Both the position numbers and the translations under genes were made by a program. This document shows, piece after piece, positions 25,251-35,032 of a stretch of 64,000 nt of DNA (positions within the stretch are counted from its first letter, which is position 1; every line of letters begins with the position of its first letter). A model generated the notes under the pieces. That model saw only the letters and a program-made list of their open reading frames with translations, was not told the DNA's origin and searched no databases. The DNA is from Rufibacter ruber. GTDB taxonomy: Bacteria; Bacteroidota; Bacteroidia; Cytophagales; Hymenobacteraceae. Where the stretch lies: positions 62,001 to 126,000 of the forward strand of contig NZ_LRMM01000008.1 in assembly GCF_001647275.1 (NCBI RefSeq), read 5' to 3'.

Positions 25251-27257
25251 GTGGTAGACCGCAAAGACCTTGATTACCAGACGATGAAAGAGTACGATAA
25301 GTTTGAGAAAGGGGCAGCCAACAGCAATACCAATACCGCCATACTTAAAAAGCAGCTCGAAGACCCTAACGCTCGGATCATCATCACCACTATCCAAAAG
25401 CTTTCTGTACTTATTAAAAAGCACAAAAGCCACCCGGCGTTTAACCAGCACCTTGTCATCATTTTCGACGAATGCCACCGGTCGCAGTTCGGCGATATGC
25501 ACACGGCCATTACCAAAGCCTTTAAAAAATACCACCTTTTCGGATTTACCGGTACGCCAATCTTCCCAGTAAACTCCAGCAGTGGCAGCAAACCTAATTT
25601 ACGCACCACTGAGCAAGCATTTGGCAAAAAACTGCATACCTACACCATTGTTGATGCCATCACTGATAAAAACGTGCTTCCCTTCCGGATTGATTACATC
25701 AGAACCATGAAGGAACAGGAAAATATTGCCGATGCCAAAGTGTGGGACATTGACCGCGAAAAAGCCTTAGCAGCGCCCGAGCGCATTAGCAATGTAGTAA
25801 AATACATCCGCGAACATTTTGACCAGAAAACCAAGCGCAACACATTTTATCAGTTAAAAGACCGCCGTTTAGCCGGGTTTAATTCCATATTTGCTGTAGC
25901 CTCAATAGATGCCGCAAAAAGATACTATACCGAGTTTCAGAGGCAAATGGCAGACTTGCCCAGCGATAAACAACTTAAAATTGCTACCATCTACAGCTTT
26001 GGCGTGAACGAACCCGATGACGAAGACGCTGGTATTATAGAAGACGAAAACCTGGAAGATACAAGCCAGTTAGACCAAAGCTCTAGGGATTTCCTGGAAA
26101 GCGCCATTCAGGATTACAATAAGTTATTTAAAACAAACTGGGACACCTCCAGCGATAAATTTCAGAACTATTATAAAGACTTATCGCAACGGGTAAAAGA
26201 CCGCGAAATTGATCTGTTGATTGTGGTAAACATGTTCCTGACCGGGTTTGATGCCACCACGTTGAATACCCTTTGGGTAGATAAGAACCTACGCCTGCAC
26301 GGCCTTTTGCAAGCCTATTCGCGCACAAACCGCATTCTTAACTCCGTAAAAACCTTCGGCAACATCATCTGCTTCCGCAACCTCGAAAAAGCTACGAACG
26401 AAAGTATTGCCTTATTCGGGAATAAAGAAGCAGGCGGCGTGGTATTGCTTAAAACCTATACCGAATACTACAACGGTTATACCGATGGTGAGAAGGATGT
26501 TTCTGGTTATTATGATCTGGTAACTGACCTGCAGGAAAACTTCCCGATTGGCGAACAAATCATTGGTGAACAAAACCAAAAAGATTTTATTAAGCTGTAC
26601 AGCGCCATTTTAAAGGTTAAAAACATACTAACCACCTTCGACGAATTTGCCGGTAACGAGATTCTGTCAGAAAGAGATGTGCAGGATTATCATAGCATGT
26701 ATATAAACCTGTACAACGAGTTCAGGGGCAAAACCAAAGGCGACAGCGAAAATGTAAACGATGATATTGTCTTTGAAATGGAGCTGATAAAGCAGGTGGA
26801 GATCAATATCGATTATATTTTGGCGCTTATTAAAAAATACCACGAAGGACACCTGAAAGACAAGGAAATTGAAATAACTATTAAGAAAGCCATTGATGCG
26901 AGTGTTGAACTCCGGAATAAAAAAGACTTGATTGAAAACTTTATCCATTCTCTAAGTCCTTCTTCCAAAGTTGATGATGATTGGCATGCGTTTGTAGATG
27001 CAAAAAAGGTTGAGGAAATAAACAACATTATTACCGATGAAGGTTTGAATAAAGATGAAACCTTCAATTTTATGAACAACGCTTTCCAGGATGGCTATGT
27101 ACAAATAACCGGTACGGCTATTACTAAGGTTTTGCCACCAGTGTCAAGGTTTACGCCAACCGGCGACCGCACTAAAAAACGTGAAACTGTAATTGAAAAA
27201 CTCAGTGCTTTTTTTAATAAATTCTGGGATATTTCAGGAGGAAGATTATTAAAATAG
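25251..27257 (+). pseudogene. hsdR: Type I restriction subunit R, 3' part of the frameshifted gene
   Basis: The frame is open from 25212; 25251 is only the first possible (GTG) start. It encodes the rest of the SF2 helicase motor: 'VLFVVDRKDLDYQ' (motif Ia region), DEAD-type box 'FDECHRSQFGD', 'FGFTGTP', then 'LIVVNMFLTGFDA' and 'QAYSRTNRI' (motifs V and VI), and a helical C-terminal domain that docks on the methylase. It lacks Walker A and the nuclease domain, so it should be inactive alone. Hence the locus is predicted to methylate but not restrict, unless the shift is corrected by slippage or is a sequence error. Confidence 0.85.
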
Positions 27258-27402
27258 AATTGAATTATAAGTAAAAGATCATTCAAACTGCTACCATAGG
27301 ATATAAAGCATAAGGTGGTAAGGCAATTTAATTGGTTCAAATTTAATTTTATTAGCTAGTAAACTAACTACCCTTATTGGATGGACATAAACTGTTAAAA
27401 CA

Positions 27403-27436
27403 AAAGGCCGCTTGAGATTTCTCCCAAGCGGCCTTT
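27403..27436. terminator. Terminator, duplicated copy
   Basis: 12-bp stem 'AAAGGCCGCTTG' / 'CAAGCGGCCTTT' with loop AGATTTCTCC. Identical stem and loop at 28388-28421, downstream of icd. Part of the partial duplication. Confidence 0.9.
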
Positions 27437-27458
27437 CCTTTTCAAACCAACTCTCCTA

Positions 27459-27726
27459 TTAGAACTGATCAATATAAGTATTCAACGTTGCACTAGGTCG
27501 CATAGCGGTAGACACCTTCGCCAGGTCTGGGTGGAAGTAACCGCCCATATCCACCGGTTTGCCTTGCTCGGCAATCTGCTCCTGCACAATCTTCTCCTCG
27601 TTTTCAGTCAGCGCTTTGGCCAGGTCTGAGAAACGGGCTTTCAGCTCCTCGTTCTTGGTTTGCTCGGCCAAGGCCTGGGCCCAGTAAAGCGCCAGGTAGA
27701 AGTGGCTTCCGCGGTTGTCAATGCCA
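27459..27726 (-). pseudogene. Duplicated 3' fragment of monomeric isocitrate dehydrogenase
   Basis: On the minus strand, 88 codons plus stop match the C-terminus of the full gene at 28443-30668, from '[20 protein letters not shown]' to 'TLNTYIDQF'. About five residues differ (for example '[11 protein letters not shown]' against '[11 protein letters not shown]'). Similarity stops abruptly near 27726 and includes the terminator on the left. Too short to be an enzyme. It is a direct duplication about 0.98 kb from the parent. Confidence 0.9.
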
Positions 27727-27797
27727 CACCTATTATATTGTTTGAGCAGTTGCGCAAAGACCGTTTAATCCCGTAAAACTATTCTATCATATTTTGT

Positions 27798-27840
27798 AAA
27801 ACGGGGAAGGAGCAGCTAATGGTTGCTCCTTCCCCGTTTT
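27798..27840. terminator. Perfect 17-bp hairpin between icd fragment and YkgJ-like gene
   Basis: 27798-27814 pairs with 27824-27840 ('AAAACGGGGAAGGAGCA'). The tip GGAGCA/TGCTCC resembles the hairpins in the 103-bp repeats. Ends with TTTTT on the plus strand, 20 nt before the next ATG. Confidence 0.7.
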
Positions 27841-27859
27841 TGGTCTACTTTTAGAGAAC

Positions 27860-28363
27860 ATGAGTGATTCAACAAATATCTGTTTGTCTTGTGGGTCCTG
27901 TTGTGACGGCACCATGATTGGTTTTGTACAGCTTAGCCGTGAAGAGTTACCTGTCATGAGAGAGTTCATGGACGTTGAGAATACAAATGGTGATGGTTTT
28001 TTCCTCCAACCCTGTCGCAACTATTGTGATGGTTGCACCATTTATGCTAAGAGACCGAAACAATGTGCCAATTTTGAGTGCGGACTTTTAAAGTCTGTTG
28101 AACAAAAGGAATTAGATTTTGATTCGGCTGTTGAAATAGTCAACGTGTTGAGACAAAAAAGAATCGCCATTGAAAAAAAGGTAGCGCTACTCCCCTTTGA
28201 TCTTCAGTCCCCCTCCTTTTATTTTAAAATGATGGAATTGAAAAAGCTGTTGCAGAAAGACAAGCCTGAAGGACCATCAACACAAACTCATCTAGATTTA
28301 CTATCAGACCTCCAGCAACTAGATACGCTGCTGTCAAAAGAATTTGGTGTCTCCCTGTTTTAA
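27860..28363 (+). CDS. YkgJ-type cysteine-cluster (zinc/iron-chelating) protein
   Basis: 167 residues. The N-terminal half has the cluster 'CLSCGSCCDG', then 'QPCRNYCDGCTIYAKRPKQC' and 'FECGLL', the spacing of the YkgJ/CxxCxxCC family thought to bind zinc or an Fe-S cluster. The C-terminal half is helical and unrecognised. It sits between the two copies of the icd 3' end and is convergent with icd, so it may have arrived with that duplication. Biochemical role unknown. Confidence 0.8.
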   Translation: MSDSTNICLSCGSCCDGTMIGFVQLSREELPVMREFMDVENTNGDGFFLQPCRNYCDGCTIYAKRPKQCANFECGLLKSVEQKELDFDSAVEIVNVLRQKRIAIEKKVALLPFDLQSPSFYFKMMELKKLLQKDKPEGPSTQTHLDLLSDLQQLDTLLSKEFGVSLF

Positions 28364-28387
28364 AAACAAGAGATTATTGACGAATAA

Positions 28388-28421
28388 AAAGGCCGCTTGA
28401 GATTTCTCCCAAGCGGCCTTT
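28388..28421. terminator. Terminator between icd and YkgJ-like gene
   Basis: Stem 'AAAGGCCGCTTG' / 'CAAGCGGCCTTT'; serves two convergent genes (ends 28363 plus, 28443 minus). Confidence 0.92.
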
Positions 28422-28442
28422 ATTCTTTAACCTCAGCTCCTC

Positions 28443-30737
<2,295 letters not shown>

Positions 30738-30755
30738 CTACCAGGCAGACAAGGG

Positions 30756-30763
30756 CAAATATA
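30756..30763 (-). promoter_or_regulatory. Candidate -7 box for icd (TATATTTG on minus strand)
   Basis: Exact TAnnTTTG match 88 nt upstream of the icd ATG; no -33 box at ideal spacing. Confidence 0.4.
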
Positions 30764-30866
30764 CGTGTCTTTTCAATACGGGCTAGCCCGAAGGCACATT
30801 CCTGCCCCGCTTTTCGCAGGGGCTGCGCCAGCGCTTTCTAAGCACTGTTTTTAGAGACAGCATTCA

Positions 30867-30904
30867 TGTTTTCGGGCTATTTTCTGAAAAACAGGCCGAA
30901 AACA
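30867..30904. repeat. GTTTT/GGCC palindrome family, copy 5
   Basis: 'TGTTTTCGGGCTATTTT' opposite 'AAAACAGGCCGAAAACA', near-perfect. Lies in the icd upstream gap. Confidence 0.6.
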
Positions 30905-30917
30905 GGAATTCAGGTAA

Positions 30918-31078
30918 GAGCATGTTTAAATTTGTCTTTTGCGCTGCAAACGGGTATCAAAAGAACCTGACTTTGCTTTTTTCTCGCACCATAGCGGGGC
31001 GTATGCTGCTCAAAAAACGCTATAGAAGAACCTTTCGCTCCCCGTTTTCGCTTGCAAAATCAAAATGTAAACAAGCTC
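30918..31078. mobile_element. MITE-like insertion, about 161 bp
   Basis: Imperfect terminal inverted repeats begin GAGCATGTTTAAATTT on the left and GAGCTTGTTTACATTTTG when the right end is reversed; complementarity extends about 37 bp. TAA flanks both ends (30915-30917 and 31079-31081), a 3-bp TNA-type duplication as made by some IS5-family transposases. No coding capacity. The rest of 30669-31417 shows no gene. Confidence 0.5.
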
Positions 31079-31417
31079 TAAGCTGGCGGGAGCAGCTCAA
31101 CCAGTACCGGGCAATGACTTTCAAACTGGTAGGCAGGCAGGCTAAACATACGGCTCCTAGGCTGTTCGGGGTTATGAACCCAGAACTTCAGCCCCTGCAA
31201 ATTTATAAAGCGCGGTGCCTGCCGGCTGCATGGTGCCGCAACGGGAACCGCACATCTGCTTAAGACCTGTTCCAGATGACAAATTAGAAAGAGAAACACG
31301 CATCAAATCTGGAGGAGCAGCGCATAGCAAGAGTAACAGCAACCGTTTAGCTTATAGAACTTTTCACCTAAGCCCCACCTGGCTTTACTTTTCAAACCAC
31401 GTTCCGTATATAGCAGC

Positions 31418-32146
31418 ATGAAGATATTTGCCCCTATTCTTGCCTCTACCCTGCTTTTCGGGTTTGGTTGCCAACCAAATACAGCTTCCCGGAACGCAGA
31501 GACTTCTACCGCAGAAACCGCCTCGCCTGCCCCGGCGGCCCCCACTACTGCAGAGACCCGGCAACAAGAGACGGTCCTTCAGCAAGACACCCTCAATGCG
31601 GTGCAGGAGGAAGTGGTGAAAAAGCCCACGCCCAAAGCGCAGGAAAACTTTACCGCTTTCTTCCAGAACTTTGAGGCCATCATCAAAAAGCAAGACGCGG
31701 CGGCTTTCAACCAACTGATTGACCCCGAGCACGGGCTCTACCTCATTGACACGCCCGGTGCCCTGCCCCAGTTCACCCACGTCACAGATATCAGCACTTT
31801 TAAGCGGGCAGACATAGAACAGCGCCCCTTCTTCACCATCAGGGAAACCTTCAGAAACTGCCGGTTAGAGGAAGTCAAAACGCTGCCCAAGGTGACCTGC
31901 GAGGGAGATGCAGCCCCGTATGAGAAAAAAGGGTGCTTTGTGGCAGACGGTTCGGCGTTCCGGAAATACAACGCCTACCAATACGCCAGCCTACCCAAAG
32001 AAGAGGAAAGAAAAGTGGCCCAGACCCAGTTACTGGTCAACAAGACCGTGCTGCACACTGGCAGCGGCTTTAAATTCCATTTTGGGCAGATCAAGGGCCA
32101 GTGGCGGGTGCTGTTTATAGACTTGATGACGCCGTGCAGTGCATAA
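31418..32146 (+). CDS. Hypothetical lipoprotein
   Basis: 242 residues with a lipoprotein signal: 'MKIFAPILASTLLFGFGCQP', lipobox Cys18. A Thr/Ala/Pro/Gln-rich linker (19-75) precedes a soluble domain of about 165 residues containing 'FFQNFEAIIKKQDAAAFNQL', 'DPEHGLYLIDTPGALPQF' and four cysteines including the pair in 'VTCEGD' and 'KKGCFV'. The fold 'FKFHFGQIKGQWRVLFIDL' at the end recalls NTF2-like or SH3-like envelope lipoproteins, but no family is certain. Single gene, periplasmic or outer-membrane facing (inference). Confidence 0.75.
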   Translation: MKIFAPILASTLLFGFGCQPNTASRNAETSTAETASPAPAAPTTAETRQQETVLQQDTLNAVQEEVVKKPTPKAQENFTAFFQNFEAIIKKQDAAAFNQLIDPEHGLYLIDTPGALPQFTHVTDISTFKRADIEQRPFFTIRETFRNCRLEEVKTLPKVTCEGDAAPYEKKGCFVADGSAFRKYNAYQYASLPKEEERKVAQTQLLVNKTVLHTGSGFKFHFGQIKGQWRVLFIDLMTPCSA

Positions 32147-32214
32147 TTGGTAACGCGCAGCAAGTAGCAAGATTTGGGAGGCAATTCTGTTATGTAGGCT
32201 GGTTGCATATAACC

Positions 32215-32450
32215 CAGCCTTACCCCAGGAGGGGAGTTATCTGGAATGCGTGGGAGACAAGGCGGTACCTGGTCTCTACATCAGGATTTGCTGCAACCCG
32301 TATTCAGCAGGTGTCAACATCCCCCCTTCGCCCCCCTTCAAAGGGGGAATATCTACTAAAGTGGCAGGTGCCAAACAACTCCCGCAAAAGAAGAACTGCA
32401 GGCTCACGCATTGCAGATAATTCCCCTCCTGGGAGGGGTAGGGGTGGTTA
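32215..32450. repeat. Mosaic intergenic element, two inverted modules
   Basis: 'CCCCAGGAGGGGAGTTATC' then 'GGAATGCGTGGGAGACAAGG' and a GAGAC/GTCTC hairpin, then a CCCCCCTTCAAAGGGGG hairpin (near 32327-32347), then the 'CCCCTCCTGGGAGGGG' module in the opposite orientation (32420-32443). Same modules as 15645-15815. Confidence 0.55.
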
Positions 32451-32548
32451 ACTGCCAATGGTAAAACCGCCGCAAATCTGATAAGGCAGGCAGGTAGCAA
32501 TGGCACGTGAAATCTTCTTGGGGTGGAGCGCCGTAAAGGGGAATGCGT

Positions 32549-32594
32549 TTTCTGTTTTCGGGCTGTTTTCAGAAAAACGGCCCGAAAACAGAAA
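32549..32594. repeat. GTTTT/GGCC palindrome family, copy 6
   Basis: 'TTTCTGTTTTCGGGCTGTTTT' arm faces its near-perfect reverse; the GGGC core is matched by a GCCC change on the other arm. Confidence 0.7.
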
Positions 32595-32633
32595 GCACTC
32601 AGGACTTAGAACTCAAGACTCAGAACTACAAAT

Positions 32634-33311
32634 ATGGCCTGGCCTCCCCACCTTCCGCCGCCCGACCCGCAACTGGTGAGAACCCTCACGGAGCAGCAGG
32701 AGAAACTGCGCCAGCAGGTGGTGCTCCAGAAACCGGACTTTGACCTGAAACTGCTGGCGGGCTGTGACTCGTCGTTTATTAGGGAGAATATCTTGTCGGT
32801 GTTTGTGGTGCTCACGTACCCGGAACTGGAGCTGGTGGAGAAAGTGTGGCACTACGGGCCGGTGGAGATGCCGTACATTCCGGGTTTCCTGGCCTTCAGA
32901 GAAGCGCCCAACCTGGTGCAGGCGTACGGCAAGCTGGAGCGCACCCCCGATTTGATCATGGTAGACGGCCACGGCATTGCGCACCCGCGCCGCCTGGGAA
33001 TTGCCAGCCAATTGGGCGTGCTGCTGAACAAACCCACCATGGGCGTGGCCAAGAAAGTACTCACGGGCAAGTTTGAGGAACCGGCTTCCGTTAAAGGCAG
33101 CATCACGCCCCTCACCCACCGCCAGGAGCACATTGGCAACGTCATTCGCACCAAAGACAAGGTAAAGCCGGTGTTCGTCTCGCCGGGGCATTTGATGGAC
33201 CTTGAAACCGCCACCGCCCTGGCGCTGCAGACGTCCCTCAAGCACAAACTGCCGGAGCCCACCCGCCTGGCCGACCATTACGCCGAAGTCTTCAAAGCCG
33301 AAGTTGGGTAA
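32634..33311 (+). CDS. nfi: Endonuclease V (deoxyinosine 3' endonuclease)
   Basis: 225 residues, normal family length. It nicks DNA one base 3' to hypoxanthine and other deaminated bases to start repair. The RNase H-like core is clear: first catalytic Asp in 'LLAGCDSSF', 'MPYIPGFLAFREAP' (the invariant PYIPGFLxFRE motif), 'LIMVDGHGIAHPRRLGIASQ' (second Asp and His) and 'GVAKKVLTG'. The ATG at 32634 places the N-terminus about where homologues start. Single gene, cytosolic. Confidence 0.95.
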   Translation: MAWPPHLPPPDPQLVRTLTEQQEKLRQQVVLQKPDFDLKLLAGCDSSFIRENILSVFVVLTYPELELVEKVWHYGPVEMPYIPGFLAFREAPNLVQAYGKLERTPDLIMVDGHGIAHPRRLGIASQLGVLLNKPTMGVAKKVLTGKFEEPASVKGSITPLTHRQEHIGNVIRTKDKVKPVFVSPGHLMDLETATALALQTSLKHKLPEPTRLADHYAEVFKAEVG

Positions 33312-33577
33312 CTACCGGTACCATTTAGCGTTCTACCACTAAAAACAGAGCAAAGCACGTGCTGCTGCCCGGGTGTTAAGGCAGGTTCGCCTCCAGCAAC
33401 GCTTTTCAGATTCTGCACTGGCTCCTTTTACCTGAAATCCCAGAGGCTGGAACGCAAAGCAAGCCATTTGCTTCCAGTTGAGCGCCTTGGGGCTCATCCT
33501 AAGTTAACCTGCCCCGCGGGGAATGCGTTATAAGAAGACGAACGTAATACCATCCCTCACCAATACACCTAACCCTT

Positions 33578-34135
33578 ATGGAAACTTTGCACACCTTTAC
33601 CGGCTCTACCCAAGATGAAATTTGGCAAAAAGTAGCCTATGACATGGCCAGCCAGAAAGAACTTCTCAGCTACTCGGCTCTGGTGCAGTTAAATGATACC
33701 CAAATCTATTTTGATACCGACCTTGATTTAGGCGGCGGCTTTGAGGGTGGCATCTCATCTACCAACTTCATGGCGCCGGTCCCAGAAAATGTGTCGCTGC
33801 GTTTTTCCCTGCATGAGCAAGGGTGGATGGACGAGGTAGGCAAATTCTTCGGGATGGAAGATGTGGAACTGGGTTACCCAGACATAGACGAGGCCTTCAT
33901 TATCAAAACCAACCAACCTGATACACTCAAACAGCTGCTCTCTGACCCTACGGTGCACCAGCTGCTCCTCAAACACAAAAGCTGCGAACTCAAACTGCAT
34001 GATGACGCTGATGATTCTGGCCATGAGACCGTGCTTACCTTTTCTAAAGATGAAGCTATCTTAAACATAGCCGAACTGCGCGAAATCTATGACATGCTGT
34101 ACAGGCTGTTACAGCAGCTGCGGCAGTTGGTGTAA
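33578..34135 (+). CDS. Hypothetical acidic cytosolic protein
   Basis: 185 residues; no signal peptide or membrane helix. Recognisable only as a conserved-looking globular protein: 'DIDEAFIIKTNQPDTLKQLL' and 'LTFSKDEAILNIAELREIYD' resemble the strand-helix pattern of bacterial DUF domains in which a protein carries paired 'F-I-K-T-N' strands, but no family is claimed. Its stop is 6 nt before the left inverted repeat of the RAYT element, so the element inserted, or was fixed, right at its 3' end. Confidence 0.65.
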   Translation: METLHTFTGSTQDEIWQKVAYDMASQKELLSYSALVQLNDTQIYFDTDLDLGGGFEGGISSTNFMAPVPENVSLRFSLHEQGWMDEVGKFFGMEDVELGYPDIDEAFIIKTNQPDTLKQLLSDPTVHQLLLKHKSCELKLHDDADDSGHETVLTFSKDEAILNIAELREIYDMLYRLLQQLRQLV

Positions 34136-34140
34136 CAGGC

Positions 34141-34878
34141 GTAGACACTCGTAGGAGCTTCGCACACTACGAGGTCTGTTGAGCAGGCGGCGTTAAGTTT
34201 AGAAACTTTAAAAGATGCAGAAAAGTGTTCCTTTAGAAGCGGGCAAGTTTTACCACGTCTACACGCGCGGGAACAACAAAGAGACTGTCTTCATAAGTAA
34301 GGAAAACTATAATTACTTTTTGCAGTTGTACAGGAAGTATTTGACTCCTTATGTATACACCTATGCGTACTGCTTATTGCCAAATCATTTTCATTTGCTT
34401 GTTCAGGTAAAAGAGGAGGAGGCACTAAGATGGAAGAGCGCAGATGGTCAGATAGAGGAAAAGCTGGTGAATATCTCTCAGCAATTTTCACACTTGCTAA
34501 ACGCATACACGAAAGCATTCAACGCAGTGAATAAAAGAGTTGGAAGCTTGTTTCAAAACAGGTTTGGCAGAAAAGAAGTTACCTCAGAAGCCTATTTTAC
34601 ACGCCTGGTGTACTACCTCCACTTCAACCCACAACATCATGGGATAGTAGAGGATTTTCAGGAATGGCCATATTCCTCGTACCACAGCCTTCTCTCCCTT
34701 AAGAAAACCAACCTGCTACGGGAGGAAGTGCTGCAATGGTTTGGCGGCAAAGACTGGTTTAAAAGCTTTCATCAAGAAAACGCTGCAGACTTCAAATTCA
34801 TTACCCCACTCTTAGAAGACGACCTATAGCGCTGGCTCAAATGACCTCGTAGTGTGCGAAGCTCCTACGAGTGTCTAC
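34141..34878. mobile_element. RAYT element bounded by perfect 36-bp inverted repeats
   Basis: 34141-34176 and 34843-34878 are exact reverse complements (36 of 36). Each repeat begins GTAGACACTCGTAGG from its outer side and folds on itself by CTCGTAG/CTACGAG. The only gene inside is the tyrosine transposase. Related single elements are dispersed at 15473, 37820 and 43060. Confidence 0.85.
34215..34829 (+). CDS. REP-associated tyrosine transposase (RAYT, Y1 HUH family)
   Basis: 204 residues. IS200-like single-strand transposase fold: 'FYHVYTRGNN' start, HUH metal motif 'LLPNHFHLL' with His58 and His60, and the candidate nucleophile tyrosine in 'FTRLVYYLHFNP', the RAYT equivalent of the Y1 motif. 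The C-terminal extension 'DFQEWPYSSYHSLLSLKK' is typical of RAYTs rather than IS200. RAYTs bind and nick REP hairpins at single-stranded DNA; they are domesticated single-copy genes thought to spread REPs. Flanked on both sides by inverted REP-like repeats. All key residues appear intact. Confidence 0.93.
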   Translation: MQKSVPLEAGKFYHVYTRGNNKETVFISKENYNYFLQLYRKYLTPYVYTYAYCLLPNHFHLLVQVKEEEALRWKSADGQIEEKLVNISQQFSHLLNAYTKAFNAVNKRVGSLFQNRFGRKEVTSEAYFTRLVYYLHFNPQHHGIVEDFQEWPYSSYHSLLSLKKTNLLREEVLQWFGGKDWFKSFHQENAADFKFITPLLEDDL

Positions 34879-35032
34879 ACCAACCACACCCAGCCATTCT
34901 GTCTTACAACTATTCAAACAGCCCATCCAACTCTGACATTATTTCCGAAAAACAGCCCCAAAACGCCTCGGCACCTGCTTTGCTTTAACCGTCGTAGAGT
35001 AAAAAACTAGAAACTACGGAAAAACAAAACAT

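Noticed and set aside
30922-31263. 113-codon frame upstream of the lipoprotein gene
   Set aside because: It begins inside the MITE-like inverted end and shows no family resemblance.
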